This document shows positions 44,618 to 54,530 of a DNA stretch of 64,000 nucleotides, piece after piece (position 1 is the stretch's first letter; every line of letters starts with the position of its first letter). The notes beneath the pieces were generated by a model, which worked only from the letters and a program-made list of their open reading frames with translations, did no database searches and had not been told where the DNA came from. Made by a program: the position numbers and the translations under genes. The stretch comes from Pseudoalteromonas xiamenensis (GTDB lineage: Bacteria > Pseudomonadota > Gammaproteobacteria > Enterobacterales > Alteromonadaceae): positions 682,001 to 746,000 of the forward strand of contig NZ_CP099918.1 in the NCBI RefSeq assembly GCF_030994125.1, given 5' to 3'.

Positions 44618-44671
44618 ATGTTAAATATCCTGACAACTGTTTTCCATCATCGCCATCACACATCGGAATAA
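44618..44671 (+). CDS. hisL: Histidine operon leader peptide
   Basis: Seventeen codons, MLNILTTVFHHRHHTSE, with four His codons in five positions. Ribosome stalling at these codons when charged tRNA-His is scarce switches the downstream RNA fold. The stretch is shorter in His than in enterobacterial hisL, with one Arg interrupting. It lies 125 bases before hisG, followed by the attenuator. Confidence 0.93.
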   Translation: MLNILTTVFHHRHHTSE

Positions 44672-44770
44672 CCCGTCAGGTATTTCGCTGGTAGGTTATT
44701 CCTAAAAAGGGACCTCCGGCGACACAAGCACTCTGAATTACTTTCGCCCCGAGGTCCACCTTGGGGTTTT
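44629..44770 (+). promoter_or_regulatory. Histidine operon attenuator
   Basis: Alternative stems are visible. CCTGAC (44629-44634, in the leader ORF) pairs with GTCAGG (44675-44680). GGAATAACC (44665-44673) pairs with GGTTATTCC (44694-44702). The antiterminator GGACCTC plus GGCG (44710-44721) pairs with CGCC…GAGGTCC (44745-44757). The terminator is CCCCGAGGT (44747-44755) with ACCTTGGGG (44758-44766) followed by T4. The antiterminator and terminator compete for GAGGT. The layout is the classical A-F set of his attenuators. Confidence 0.9.
44747..44770 (+). terminator. Attenuator terminator of the his operon
   Basis: Nine-pair stem with one G-U pair, tiny loop and a TTTT-TAG-TTTT tail, 26 bases before the hisG start. 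It folds only when the antiterminator is not formed. Confidence 0.88.
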
Positions 44771-44795
44771 TAGTTTTAGACTATAGGAAAGTAAA

Positions 44796-45695
44796 ATGAG
44801 CTCTACAAATCGACTTAGAATAGCAATTCAAAAATCAGGCCGTCTTTCAAAGGATTGCCAATCACTCCTTAAGCAATTGGGCGTAAAGCTGAATCTTCGC
44901 GAAGAACGTTTAATTGCACACTCAACAAACATGCCTATCGACGTTCTTCGTGTACGGGACGACGATATACCCGGTCTTGTTATGGATGGTGTTTGTGATC
45001 TTGGTATTGTTGGCGAAAACGTACTCGTTGAAGCGCAAGCGGAGCGTTTGAAAGGTGGGCAACCTGCAGACGTTGAGAAACTAAGCTCACTCGATTTCGG
45101 TTATTGTCGATTAGCACTCGCATGGCCACAAGAATTAGGTCCTCAGTCAAAGTCTTGGTTTCAGAATAAGCGTATTGCAACAACCTACCCTCAAATCTTA
45201 AAAAACTACCTAAAAGCGGAAAACATCAACGCACAAGTAGTTGTACTGACGGGTTCGGTAGAAGTTGCTCCACGTGCAGGCCTCGCGGATGCAATTTGCG
45301 ATTTGGTTTCAACTGGTGCAACGCTTGAGGCAAATGGCCTGATGCAAGGTGATACCATCCTCGAATCAAACGCTTGTCTTATTAAGAATCCGACGATGAG
45401 TTGCCCCGATAAAGCGGCACTTATCAATAAACTATTGCCGCGTTTGAAAGGCGTTCGCCAAGCTAAAGAAAGCAAATACATTATGTTACACGCACCAAAA
45501 GCAAAGTTGGACGAAATCTGCGCTTTGTTACCTGGAACTGGACAACCAACATTACTGGCACTTGCCGGCAGCGATGAGCTTGTTGCGCTTCACATGGTCA
45601 GCAGTGAAACGCTCTTTTGGGAAACCATGGAAGAGTTAAAAGCGTTGGGTGCGAGCTCGATCTTGGTTATGCCAATCGAAAAAATGATGGAGTAA
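44796..45695 (+). CDS. hisG: ATP phosphoribosyltransferase
   Basis: First, feedback-regulated step of histidine synthesis: ATP + PRPP to phosphoribosyl-ATP. The 299 residues mark the long form with a C-terminal ACT-like regulatory domain (from about 225) that senses histidine, so no HisZ is needed. [34 protein letters not shown] and [20 protein letters not shown] (PRPP-binding) are visible. AGGAAAGT precedes the ATG. First gene of hisGDCBHAFI. Confidence 0.97.
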   Translation: MSSTNRLRIAIQKSGRLSKDCQSLLKQLGVKLNLREERLIAHSTNMPIDVLRVRDDDIPGLVMDGVCDLGIVGENVLVEAQAERLKGGQPADVEKLSSLDFGYCRLALAWPQELGPQSKSWFQNKRIATTYPQILKNYLKAENINAQVVVLTGSVEVAPRAGLADAICDLVSTGATLEANGLMQGDTILESNACLIKNPTMSCPDKAALINKLLPRLKGVRQAKESKYIMLHAPKAKLDEICALLPGTGQPTLLALAGSDELVALHMVSSETLFWETMEELKALGASSILVMPIEKMME

Positions 45696-45699
45696 ATGC

Positions 45700-46995
45700 A
45701 TGATCGTTTGGAATGAGGTTAGCGAATCGATGCAAAAATCAGCCCTTTGCCGTCCTGCGATTGCAGTAAGCGAGAAAGTGATGGCCATTACTACATCGAT
45801 TATAGAGTCTGTAAAAGATCAAGGCGACGAGGCTCTCCTGGAAATGGCGAAGAACTTTGATAATCGTAAATCGCCAAGACTATTGGTTTCACAATCTGAA
45901 ATCGAGCAAAGTGCGTCAACGCTGAGTACAGAGTTAAAAGAGGCTATCGAGCGAGCTTATCAAAATATCAGGACATTTCACGAATGTCAGAAACCGAAAG
46001 ATATCAACGTACAGACGCAGCCAGGTGTTGACTGCATGTTGAAATTTCAAGCGATTGAATCTGTTGGTCTTTATGTCCCAGGCGGCAGCGCACCTTTGCC
46101 AAGCTCCGTATTAATGCAAGGTGTGTGCGCGCAACTAGCGGGCGTAAAAACAATAGTCTTGGCCACTCCAGTAAAAGGCGATGACTCAATTCATCCAGCA
46201 ATTCTTTATGCGGCGAAACTCTGCGGCATTAGTACCATTGTTGAAGCTGGTGGAGCCGGTGCAATCGCGGCAATGGCGCTTGGTACAAAGACTATCCCAA
46301 AGGTTAATAAAGTTTTTGGCCCAGGCAATAGCTACGTAACAATGGCAAAACAGTTACTTTCACAACAATTGCCAGGTTTTGCGATTGATATGCCAGCGGG
46401 TCCTTCAGAGGTGTTGGTGATAGCGGATGATGGTGCGAATCCAGCCTTTATTGCCGCAGATTTGTTGTCACAAGCAGAGCATGGAGAAGATTCTCAGGTC
46501 ATTTTGCTTTGCACCTCAAAATCGGTGATCCAAGAGACAAAAGTAGAAATTGAACAACAACTTAAAACGCTCTCTAGGGCTAACATCGCGAGAGCCGCGC
46601 TTGAGAACAGCTGTTTTATCTTAACCGAATCACTCGAGCAAGCGTTTTCAATAAGCGCAGAATATGGTCCAGAACACGTAATACTGCAAATACGGTGCGC
46701 GGACGAGTATCTAGACCAAGTTAAGAATGCAGGTTCGGTGTTCGTTGGAGACTTTACACCTGAATCAGCTGGTGATTATGCCTCTGGTACAAATCACGTA
46801 TTACCAACCTATGGCTACAGTAAAGTGTATTCGAGCCTCAACTTATTAGACTTTTATCGCACTTACACGGTTCAACAAATTACTCAAAATGGGTTGCAAA
46901 AATTAAGCCGTGCAATTTTGCCTCTAGCTGAGGCTGAAGGGCTGGATGCTCATGCAAACGCCGTCACTATTCGCCTTGGAGTACAACAGTCATGA
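45700..46995 (+). CDS. hisD: Histidinol dehydrogenase
   Basis: Zinc- and NAD-dependent enzyme of 431 residues catalysing the last two oxidations, histidinol to histidine. ESVGLYVPGGSAPLPSSVLM, VFGPGNSYVTMAKQLL, DMPAGPSEVLVIADDGANP and SQAEHGEDSQ (zinc-binding Gln/His) are the conserved blocks. Starts five bases after hisG and overlaps hisC by ATGA. Confidence 0.97.
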   Translation: MIVWNEVSESMQKSALCRPAIAVSEKVMAITTSIIESVKDQGDEALLEMAKNFDNRKSPRLLVSQSEIEQSASTLSTELKEAIERAYQNIRTFHECQKPKDINVQTQPGVDCMLKFQAIESVGLYVPGGSAPLPSSVLMQGVCAQLAGVKTIVLATPVKGDDSIHPAILYAAKLCGISTIVEAGGAGAIAAMALGTKTIPKVNKVFGPGNSYVTMAKQLLSQQLPGFAIDMPAGPSEVLVIADDGANPAFIAADLLSQAEHGEDSQVILLCTSKSVIQETKVEIEQQLKTLSRANIARAALENSCFILTESLEQAFSISAEYGPEHVILQIRCADEYLDQVKNAGSVFVGDFTPESAGDYASGTNHVLPTYGYSKVYSSLNLLDFYRTYTVQQITQNGLQKLSRAILPLAEAEGLDAHANAVTIRLGVQQS

Positions 46996-48056
46996 CTGCT
47001 ATTTCGTTACCAGAAAACATTGAAAATTTAAAAGCGTATAGCTCAGCCAAAAGCGAGAAGATAGTTGGTTCTACATGGTTGAATGCCAATGAAAGCCCTT
47101 ATGCGCAGTCTTTTACATTGACTTTTGATGATTTAAATCGCTACCCAGATCCGCAGCCTTTAGCGGTTATTAACGCCTATGCAGCTTACGCAGGACTCGC
47201 ATGCGACCAAGTACTCATGACGCGTGGCGCCGATGAAGGGATTGAGTTGTTGGTTCGTACTTTTTGCGAGCCCAAACGAGACAGCATCACGATTTTTACG
47301 CCGACCTACGGCATGTATAAAGTGACTGCAGATACGCACAACATTGCTATCAATGAATTGTCTCAATCCGATTTACAATCGTTATCTGCTCCTGAAATCG
47401 CTGCTCGATCTGCACAAAGCAAGCTTGTTTTTATCTGCAACCCTAACAATCCAACCGGCGGAACGATTCTACCAGCCAAAATTGCTGAAATAGCCACCGC
47501 ACTCGCCGATACGGCAATTGTTGTTGTCGATGAAGCATATATTGAATTTTCGGATGCGTTAACTTCGTGCCAACTCATCAATGATTTCAGTAACCTAGTT
47601 ATATTGCGGACACTCTCTAAAGCCTTTGCGATGGCAGGGCTTCGTACTGGGTTTACACTTGCTCAAGCAAAAACCTTAGCACCGATTCGAAAAGTAATTG
47701 CGCCTTATCCAGTGTCGACGGTTGTCGCCTCACTAGCAGCGAGAGTCTTATCGCCAGATTCAATCACGCAAATGAAACGACAAGTGACCATCCTAAACAG
47801 TGCCAAAGCTAAACTAGTTGGATGGTTAAACAACTCAAACGCGATTTTAACTGTACTTGAAGGTCATGGAAATTTTGTCACGCTAAAACTCGCTGATGTC
47901 ACGGCATATGAAGCTGCAAAGACGGCAGGATTGATCATGAGGCCTTTCACACTCTATGGTGAATCCGATTGGTTGCGCATTTCAATCGGCAGTGAAAGTG
48001 AATTAGATAACGTCAAATTGTGGCTTGATAGCATCGCAGCAAAAGGAACAAAGTAA
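46992..48056 (+). CDS. hisC: Histidinol-phosphate aminotransferase
   Basis: PLP enzyme of 354 residues converting imidazole-acetol phosphate to histidinol phosphate. WLNANESPY at the N-terminus, [22 protein letters not shown] and the PLP-lysine block [17 protein letters not shown] identify it. Overlaps hisD (ATGA) and hisB (TAATG). Confidence 0.97.
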   Translation: MTAISLPENIENLKAYSSAKSEKIVGSTWLNANESPYAQSFTLTFDDLNRYPDPQPLAVINAYAAYAGLACDQVLMTRGADEGIELLVRTFCEPKRDSITIFTPTYGMYKVTADTHNIAINELSQSDLQSLSAPEIAARSAQSKLVFICNPNNPTGGTILPAKIAEIATALADTAIVVVDEAYIEFSDALTSCQLINDFSNLVILRTLSKAFAMAGLRTGFTLAQAKTLAPIRKVIAPYPVSTVVASLAARVLSPDSITQMKRQVTILNSAKAKLVGWLNNSNAILTVLEGHGNFVTLKLADVTAYEAAKTAGLIMRPFTLYGESDWLRISIGSESELDNVKLWLDSIAAKGTK

Positions 48057-49120
48057 TGGGCTCACCTTATCTTTTTATCGACCGTGACGGCACCTTAATT
48101 GAAGAGCCAATTGTAGATAAACAAGTCGACAAACTTGAAAAACTGGCATTATTACCAAATGTCATCCCTGCCCTGCTAGCTTTACAAACAGCAGGTTACC
48201 GTTTGGTCATGGTATCAAATCAAGATGGGCTTGGAACAGCCAGTTTTCCAAAAGACACGTTTGACGCCCCTCACAATATGATGATGCAAATTTTTGAGAG
48301 TCAAGGTATCCAGTTTGATGAAGTATTAATATGTCCCCACTTTAGCGAAGATAATTGTAACTGTAGAAAACCGAAAACCGCATTGCTCACTGACCTAATG
48401 CGGTCTGGTAAAGTCGACCTAGCTCGTTCTTATGTTATCGGTGACAGACAAACGGACATTCAATTGGCTGAAAACTTATGTATTGAGGGAATTCTCTATA
48501 CTGAAAATAGTTGGCCCGCAATAGTTACTCAGTTGACGACATTAAACAGAGAAAGTTTAATCACACGTAACACTAAAGAAACTCAAATCGCTGTCAAAGT
48601 AAACCTCGACCGCACGAAATCAGGCTCCGTTGAAACAGGTCTTGGCTTTTTCGATCATATGCTTGATCAGATAAGAACACACGCGAACATTTTATTGGAC
48701 GTAAAGGCATCCGGTGACTTGCACATTGACGAACACCACCTTGTGGAAGATGTTGGTATCGCACTTGGTAAAGCACTCAAAGAAGCATTAGGTACGAAAG
48801 CGCAAATTGCACGCTATGGCTTTTCTCTGCCAATGGATGAATGCAAAGCCGAGTGCCAATTGGATTTGTCTGGTCGGGCTTCCTTTGTTTTGAATGCTAA
48901 TTTCTCACGAGAAAAAGCGGGAGATTTAGACGTGCAAATGGTCGAACATTTCTTTAAATCATTAGCAGACAATGCCGAAATATCGTTGATATTGTCAGTG
49001 TCCGAAGGCAACTGCCACCACCAAGTAGAAGGTTTGTTCAAGGCATTTTCACGCGCCTTGAGAATGGCGATAGCGGCGGATAAATCTCAGCAGACAGCAA
49101 GCTCCAAGGGGTGTTTATGA
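48056..49120 (+). CDS. hisB: Bifunctional histidinol-phosphatase / imidazoleglycerol-phosphate dehydratase
   Basis: Fusion of 354 residues. The N-terminal HAD phosphatase (about 1-165) has [21 protein letters not shown] and [11 protein letters not shown] with the zinc Cys set; the C-terminal dehydratase (about 168-354) has [33 protein letters not shown] and [18 protein letters not shown], with the metal-binding His residues. The fused form is typical of gammaproteobacteria. Overlaps hisH by ATGA. Confidence 0.97.
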   Translation: MGSPYLFIDRDGTLIEEPIVDKQVDKLEKLALLPNVIPALLALQTAGYRLVMVSNQDGLGTASFPKDTFDAPHNMMMQIFESQGIQFDEVLICPHFSEDNCNCRKPKTALLTDLMRSGKVDLARSYVIGDRQTDIQLAENLCIEGILYTENSWPAIVTQLTTLNRESLITRNTKETQIAVKVNLDRTKSGSVETGLGFFDHMLDQIRTHANILLDVKASGDLHIDEHHLVEDVGIALGKALKEALGTKAQIARYGFSLPMDECKAECQLDLSGRASFVLNANFSREKAGDLDVQMVEHFFKSLADNAEISLILSVSEGNCHHQVEGLFKAFSRALRMAIAADKSQQTASSKGCL

Positions 49121-49710
49121 TAGCCATAATCAACACGGGCTGTGCCAACATAAATTCTGTACGATTTGCTTTTAACCGTCTTGGAGTAAATCCTGATGTA
49201 ATTTCAAGTCCTGAAGAATTAGACCTCTATGACCGCGCCATACTTCCTGGCGTTGGACACGCCCAAGTTGCAATGAAACGTTTAATAGAAACAGGTTGGA
49301 ATGAAGCAATAAAAGAGTACCAAAAACCCTTACTCGGCATTTGTCTTGGCATGCAATTACTTTGTGAGTCTACTGAAGAAGGCAATGTAACTTGTTTAGG
49401 GATCATTCCAGGTCAAATCAAGCTATTGGATACAAAAGGTCTTACTACCCCCCACATGGGCTGGAATAATTTAGCGCAAATACAAAACCATGCGCTGATG
49501 AAAAATGTTGAACCGCAAAACCAAGTTTACTTCGTACATAGCTTTGCTCACGAATGCAATGCAGCGACTATTGCTCAAGGTGAATATGGCAGTGCCTTTT
49601 CTGCAATTGTGGCGAAAGATAATTTTGCGGGAATGCAATTTCACCCTGAGCGAAGTGCAAAAGTTGGAACACAGCTACTCAATAACTTTTTATCTTGGAA
49701 CGGACAATAA
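49117..49710 (+). CDS. hisH: Imidazole glycerol phosphate synthase, glutamine amidotransferase subunit
   Basis: Protein of 197 residues. Supplies ammonia from glutamine to His[20 protein letters not shown], catalytic Cys in [14 protein letters not shown], and the His-Glu pair in [13 protein letters not shown]. The ATG at 49117 overlaps the hisB stop and follows AAGGGG; the GTG at 49111 would add two residues. Confidence 0.96.
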   Translation: MIAIINTGCANINSVRFAFNRLGVNPDVISSPEELDLYDRAILPGVGHAQVAMKRLIETGWNEAIKEYQKPLLGICLGMQLLCESTEEGNVTCLGIIPGQIKLLDTKGLTTPHMGWNNLAQIQNHALMKNVEPQNQVYFVHSFAHECNAATIAQGEYGSAFSAIVAKDNFAGMQFHPERSAKVGTQLLNNFLSWNGQ

Positions 49711-49714
49711 AACG

Positions 49715-50449
49715 ATGATTATCCCTGCTTTAGATGTATTACAAAATAAAATCGTACGCCTATATCAAGGTAAATACGACACCGCCCAGTTTTATCCTTT
49801 TGAATTGTCAGCGAGGCTTTTGCAGTATCAGCAAGAAGGAGCAAAAAAATTACATTTAGTCGACCTCGAAGGCGCTAGAGACCCTGAACAAAAACAATGG
49901 CAGCATATTCAAAATGCAACGCAAGCGCTTGATGTACCTTTTCAAGTCGGTGGCGGTATTCGTCGCTATGAAGATGTAAAAGAGTGGCTAAAAGCAGGCG
50001 CAAGTCAGGTTGTGATTGGGTCCATGGCTGTTGATAAAAGAGATGAAGTGGCAAGTTGGATTGAACAATTCGGCGCAGAACGTTTTGTTATCGCACTAGA
50101 TGTCAATCTTTCTAATGATAAATGGGTTCCCGCGACGCATGGCTGGCTTGCGGACTCGGAGCACGACTTATTTGAACTCGTCGATTTTTACGTCAGTCTT
50201 GGCGTCGTTGATTTTCTGTGCACCGACATCAGTAAAGACGGAACGATGAGCGGACCTTCATTCGAACTCTATCAGGCGCTTGTCAGTCACAATCCAGGTC
50301 TAAAAGTGCAAGCTTCTGGCGGCGTTAGTTCAATTGAAGACATTCAAAAGCTAATCAAAATTGGCGTTGGTGGTATTATCTTAGGTAAATCGCTGTTAGA
50401 TGGGGCTTTTACAGTTAGGGAGGCCGTTGCATGCTATCAAAACGCATAA
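49715..50449 (+). CDS. hisA: Phosphoribosylformimino-5-aminoimidazole carboxamide ribotide isomerase
   Basis: TIM-barrel isomerase of 244 residues, fourth step. [21 protein letters not shown] with the catalytic Asp, [29 protein letters not shown] and [15 protein letters not shown] with the second Asp. The start at 49715 fits the family; the frame open upstream overlaps hisH and is not used. Overlaps hisF by 19 bases. Confidence 0.96.
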   Translation: MIIPALDVLQNKIVRLYQGKYDTAQFYPFELSARLLQYQQEGAKKLHLVDLEGARDPEQKQWQHIQNATQALDVPFQVGGGIRRYEDVKEWLKAGASQVVIGSMAVDKRDEVASWIEQFGAERFVIALDVNLSNDKWVPATHGWLADSEHDLFELVDFYVSLGVVDFLCTDISKDGTMSGPSFELYQALVSHNPGLKVQASGGVSSIEDIQKLIKIGVGGIILGKSLLDGAFTVREAVACYQNA

Positions 50450-51210
50450 TTCCATGTTTGGATGTAAAAGACGGTCAAGTTGTTAAAGGGGTTAAGTTTA
50501 AAGGTCACGAAATCGTCGGTGACATTCTCACTTTAGCCAAGGCCTATTCAGATGCAGGTGCAGACGAACTCGTGTTTTATGAAATTAGCGCCAGTGTCGA
50601 AAAACGATTGCTAGACGTCAATTGGGTTACTGAAATTGCCAAACACATCGATATTCCATTTTGTGTCGCTGGAGGTATCAAGTCAGTTGCAGACGCTGCA
50701 AAAGTGCTAGAACAAGGTGCTGATAAAATATCAATCAATAGCCCAGCTATCGCACGACCAGAACTGATTAAAGAATTACACGATGAGTTTGGTAAACAGT
50801 GTGTGGTTGTGGGTATCGACAGTTTTTTTGACGTGCAATCAGGAACCTATCAAGTTTATCAATTAACTGGCGATCCGAACGCGTCAAGTCGTACTCGCTA
50901 CCTGACACAAGACTGGGTAAAACGTGTTCAGGACTTAGGCGCCGGCGAGATTGTGCTTAATTGCATGAATCAAGATGGTGTACGTAATGGTTACGATATA
51001 GAACAACTTTCTATAATTAGACAACAATGCCATATTCCCCTTATTGCATCTGGTGGAGCCGGCAAAATAACCGATTTTATTGACGTATTTAAACAAGCTA
51101 ATGTTGATGGTGCATTAGCCGCGAGCGTTTTTCACAAAAATATAATAGACATTCAAGAGTTAAAGGCGGCTCTAGATGCAAATGATGTGGCAGCAAGATT
51201 ATGCAGATAA
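50431..51210 (+). CDS. hisF: Imidazole glycerol phosphate synthase, cyclase subunit
   Basis: TIM barrel of 259 residues that closes the imidazole ring. [50 protein letters not shown] (catalytic Asp), [20 protein letters not shown] and [13 protein letters not shown]. Overlaps hisA by 19 and hisI by 10 bases, so all three are coupled. Confidence 0.97.
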   Translation: MLSKRIIPCLDVKDGQVVKGVKFKGHEIVGDILTLAKAYSDAGADELVFYEISASVEKRLLDVNWVTEIAKHIDIPFCVAGGIKSVADAAKVLEQGADKISINSPAIARPELIKELHDEFGKQCVVVGIDSFFDVQSGTYQVYQLTGDPNASSRTRYLTQDWVKRVQDLGAGEIVLNCMNQDGVRNGYDIEQLSIIRQQCHIPLIASGGAGKITDFIDVFKQANVDGALAASVFHKNIIDIQELKAALDANDVAARLCR

Positions 51211-51812
51211 CACAACAAACAATTAATGAAGTCAATTTTCAAAAAAGTGAGTTGATCCCGGCTATCGTCCAAAACAATGTGAACGGCGTTATATTAATGC
51301 AAGGATTTATGGACAGAGCGGCTCTGGAGATGACACTTCAAAAAGGCTTAGTGACCTTTTTTTCTCGGAGCAAAAACCGATTATGGACGAAAGGAGAAAC
51401 ATCAGACAACTTTGTAGAAGTAGTTTCCGTACATACGGATTGTGACAAAGATTCGATACTGGTCCTTGCAAAACCAAAGGGGCCAACCTGTCATTTAGGC
51501 ACACAAAGTTGCTTTGGCGAGGCTGCGCCATTGCTTTCGTTTATCGGTCAATTGCAAACGATCATAAATGAACGCAAAGAAAGCGATCCAACGAGCAGCT
51601 ACACAGCGTCTCTTTTTTCTAAAGATATAAGCCGTTCCTGTCAAAAAGTCGGAGAGGAAGGCGTCGAAGTAGCCTTAGCTGCGATGAAAAATGACAAAGA
51701 TGAATTGCTAAATGAATCGGCGGACTTACTCTATCACCTAAGTGTGCTTTTAATCCGCTCAGGATGTTCACTAGAAGAAGTTGCGCTCGTATTGAAAGAG
51801 CGCCACAAATAA
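51201..51812 (+). CDS. hisI: Bifunctional phosphoribosyl-AMP cyclohydrolase / phosphoribosyl-ATP pyrophosphatase
   Basis: HisIE fusion of 203 residues, second and third steps. Cyclohydrolase part (about 1-110): [34 protein letters not shown], and the zinc/magnesium site [13 protein letters not shown] and [11 protein letters not shown]. Pyrophosphatase part (about 115-203): [17 protein letters not shown] and [17 protein letters not shown]. Last gene of the operon; only a weak stem-like repeat follows. Confidence 0.96.
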   Translation: MQITQQTINEVNFQKSELIPAIVQNNVNGVILMQGFMDRAALEMTLQKGLVTFFSRSKNRLWTKGETSDNFVEVVSVHTDCDKDSILVLAKPKGPTCHLGTQSCFGEAAPLLSFIGQLQTIINERKESDPTSSYTASLFSKDISRSCQKVGEEGVEVALAAMKNDKDELLNESADLLYHLSVLLIRSGCSLEEVALVLKERHK

Positions 51813-51956
51813 TACGAACTTAAAGTGAAGGTGAGCTTGGATTACTTGCCTTCATCTCCCGGCAAATCGAACCCATAAGTTATCTTCAATGCTCGTAGAT
51901 TGGAGCCACCTCCTTTCCTTGATACAATTCGTTGATTAATCTTGTTGGACCGATTT

Positions 51957-53039
51957 ATGAAGTACACTTGGGATATATTCTGTGATGTCATCGATAATTT
52001 TGGCGACATTGGCGTAACTTGGCGTTTGGCTAAGGAAATAGCGGCTCGCGAACTAGGGGCTGTTCGCCTTTGGGTAAATGACTTTAGTAGTTTCGGCGCA
52101 ATGCTTCCAGAATTGGATAACGTCACCAGTTACCAAACACAAGGCGTTTCAATTGAGTATTGGCCAAACAAATTTCCTCCTAATGTTGTCCCTGCAACGT
52201 ACGTCATAGAAGCATTCGCGTGTGACTTGCCAAGCTCTTACGTTGAAAGTATGCCACGAGAAACTAAAATTTGGCTAAACCTTGAATACTTAAGCGCTGA
52301 ATCGTGGGTCGAATCCTGTCATGGTATGAGTTCTGGCGCCAATACAGTCCCAAAATACTTTTTCTTTCCCGGCTTTACACCGAAAACCGGTGGTGTAATC
52401 GTTGAGAAAAACTACCAGTCCAGATTGAGCGCGTTTGAGCCATCAACTTATTGGCAACGTCAGGGGATTCCAACACCGAGTTCTAATGAATTGCGCTTGA
52501 GCGTGTTTACCTATGAAACACAAAGTTGGCATGCGACGCTTGAGGCTCTATCTAAGGTTTCGCGTCCCGTTAGTTTAATTGTCCCAACGGGTCGTTCCTT
52601 AAACAGTTTGCTGCCTCTTTTTACAAAAGAAACTTCTTGTTATAAATACAAAAATATACGTTTGTACACCGTACCTTTCTCGACTCAAGAACACTATGAC
52701 GAGCTTCTATGGAGCTGTGATATAAACTTTGTACGTGGTGAAGATTCATTTGTGCGCGCTCAACTTGCTGGTAAGCCTTTCGTATGGCACATCTACAAAC
52801 AGGATGAAGATGCACATCTCGACAAATTAACTGCATTTTTGGACTTAGCTCAGGTTCCATCATGCGTAAAGTCATTTCATGTGGCGTTTAATCGAGATGA
52901 TCTTCAGCTTGATACCGCATCTTGTCTGTTCGAACAAATCCCGAATTGGCTTCAATGGAGCCAAGATTGGCAAGAAAAAAGAATTAATTGTGAAGATTTA
53001 GTCACACAACTAGTGAAATTTTTAAATAGCAAAGTATAA
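51957..53039 (+). CDS. earP: EF-P arginine rhamnosyltransferase
   Basis: Protein of 360 residues. Transfers rhamnose from dTDP-rhamnose to Arg32 of EF-P. WDIFCDVIDNFGDIGVTWRLAKEIA at the N-terminus is the EarP signature, PSSYVESM and PKYFFFPGFTPKTGGVIVEK follow, and the C-terminal INFVRGEDSFVRAQLAGKPFVWHIY is the nucleotide-sugar site. The ATG at 51957 is preferred over a TTG at 51942 by comparison with the family. efp follows after 31 bases, and its product carries Arg32, so donor and target match. Confidence 0.95.
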   Translation: MKYTWDIFCDVIDNFGDIGVTWRLAKEIAARELGAVRLWVNDFSSFGAMLPELDNVTSYQTQGVSIEYWPNKFPPNVVPATYVIEAFACDLPSSYVESMPRETKIWLNLEYLSAESWVESCHGMSSGANTVPKYFFFPGFTPKTGGVIVEKNYQSRLSAFEPSTYWQRQGIPTPSSNELRLSVFTYETQSWHATLEALSKVSRPVSLIVPTGRSLNSLLPLFTKETSCYKYKNIRLYTVPFSTQEHYDELLWSCDINFVRGEDSFVRAQLAGKPFVWHIYKQDEDAHLDKLTAFLDLAQVPSCVKSFHVAFNRDDLQLDTASCLFEQIPNWLQWSQDWQEKRINCEDLVTQLVKFLNSKV

Positions 53040-53070
53040 TTCGCGACATTCAACGTTGAGGAATACTTAG

Positions 53071-53634
53071 ATGAAAACAGCACAAGAACTTCGTGCAGGT
53101 AACGTTATTAGCTTTAATAACGAGCCAATGATCGTATTGAAAACTGAATTTAACAAATCTGGCCGTAACGCTGCGGTTGTTAAAATGAAGTTGAAAGGTC
53201 TATTAAATAACAGTGGTACTGAGACAGTTCTTAAAGCGGATGAGAAAGTAGACACTATCATTCTTGATCGTAAAGAATGTACATACTCTTATTTTGCTGA
53301 TCCTATGTACGTATTTATGGATGAAGAATACAACCAATACGACGTAGAAAAAGAGAACCTAGGCGATGCAGTTATGTACATCGTTGACGGTATGGAAGAT
53401 AAATGTGAAGTAACTTTCTACAACGAAAAAGCAATCTCTGTTGAGCTGCCTACAATTGTTGTTCGTAAAGTTGAGTACGCAGAACCAGCAGCACGTGGTG
53501 ACACGTCAGGTAAAGTTACTAAACCAGCTCGTCTTAACACAGGCTACGAGATGCATGTACCTGCATTCGTTGAAATCGGTGATTCAATCGAAATCGACAC
53601 TCGTACAAACGAGTTCCGTAAGCGCGTACTTTAA
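53071..53634 (+). CDS. efp: Translation elongation factor P
   Basis: Protein of 187 residues with three beta-barrel domains; relieves ribosome stalling at polyproline. [12 protein letters not shown] places Arg at residue 32, the rhamnosylated type, not the lysylated Lys34 type of enterobacteria. [19 protein letters not shown] and the C-terminal [17 protein letters not shown] are standard. Probably co-transcribed with earP. Confidence 0.98.
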   Translation: MKTAQELRAGNVISFNNEPMIVLKTEFNKSGRNAAVVKMKLKGLLNNSGTETVLKADEKVDTIILDRKECTYSYFADPMYVFMDEEYNQYDVEKENLGDAVMYIVDGMEDKCEVTFYNEKAISVELPTIVVRKVEYAEPAARGDTSGKVTKPARLNTGYEMHVPAFVEIGDSIEIDTRTNEFRKRVL

Positions 53635-53810
53635 TCCTGCGAGATTATACGCTGTTACGATTAGCGTTGCTGACTCTTATAAACACCTCGCATAAGCGAA
53701 TGGTTATATAGTGGCAGTAGCGCTACGTTTAAATTAGGCTAGAATCATCGGCCTAATTTCCCTGACTTGTGTAAATTTGTCTTTTAGCTACTACACCAGG
53801 ATCTTCCTTC

Positions 53811-53837
53811 AAAAAACGTGACTTTTGAGTCTTTTTT
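53811..53837 (+). terminator. Candidate terminator of earP-efp
   Basis: GACT-TTTG-AGTC with flanking A6 and T6, interrupted by a three-base bulge, 180 bases after efp. Another stem without a T-run, AAATTAGGC with GCCTAATTT, lies at 53731-53759. Between efp and 54004 I see no gene. Confidence 0.45.
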
Positions 53838-54004
53838 ATCCTCCCCACTTTTGAAAACAACATCTTTACCTACGTAGTTAATCATTTAATTTGTTCCAAT
53901 GGACGCGCACGCGACAAAACCAATTTCAAAGATGTTTGGGAATGGATTTACATCATCGAACTTTGTGTTCAAATTCTTTGCCTTTTAACGCATCCCCGTC
54001 GCTC

Positions 54005-54471
54005 CAAACCATAGAACTTTCCAGTATTCTAATGTTTTTCTGAGCAGACGTTTTCAGCACTATATTCGCCACGGGTGTTTGCGTAGCTATTCCTCCGCTA
54101 GAACAAACGCCCGTTGCAGTTGGAGCGCCAAAAACGGGATTTAAGATTGAGTCGATGACGACCGCTATCGTTGAGAATATTTTAAGTCTTGAACGCCAAG
54201 ACGAAATGCATACACGCCCTACGTTCAATGTAATTTGCTTAGCTGATATGAGGGATAAAGTGGCCGCCTTTGTAGTCCTGCCACAAAATCCTCCAAGGAA
54301 TACCAACTGGACACCGATGGGTAAATGGGTACATGTGGCTAAAAAGCGTTTGAAAACTACTTCTTTTATAAAGTAAAGCACGGGACGAATGAGCCCATCT
54401 ATGAAAATACCTTCTTGGTGCTGTCGGTATTGAACAGGTTAAGAAAGAAGAAAGCTAATTCGAATTTGTAA
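54005..54471 (+). pseudogene. C-terminal remnant of a sulfide:quinone-oxidoreductase-like flavoprotein gene
   Basis: The plus strand encodes FATGVCVAIPPLEQTP, VGAPKTGFKIESMTTAIVEN, HTRPTFNVICLADM and VVLPQNPPRNTNWTPMGKWV, and, after a one-base shift near A5 54341-54345, FENYFFYKVKHGTNEPIYE…, ending at TAA 54469-54471. This is the order of the C-terminal part of NAD(P)/FAD-dependent oxidoreductases of the SQR type. The N-terminal two thirds with the FAD-binding motifs are missing, no start or ribosome site is present, and the 5' edge is disturbed. A decayed copy; the identification is from memory of the family. Confidence 0.6.
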
Positions 54472-54530
54472 ATCGGTGGAAAGGTCTATCTAGTCAGTCA
54501 TCAAGTTAGCCTGTTTTGGTTGCCTACTAT

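Noticed and set aside
49505..49714. Extended N-terminus of HisA
   Set aside because: The upstream frame overlaps hisH and lacks similarity; the family start is the ATG at 49715.
53953..54381. Minus-strand ORF of 142 codons
   Set aside because: No ribosome site or family resemblance, and the plus strand carries a recognisable gene remnant at the same place.
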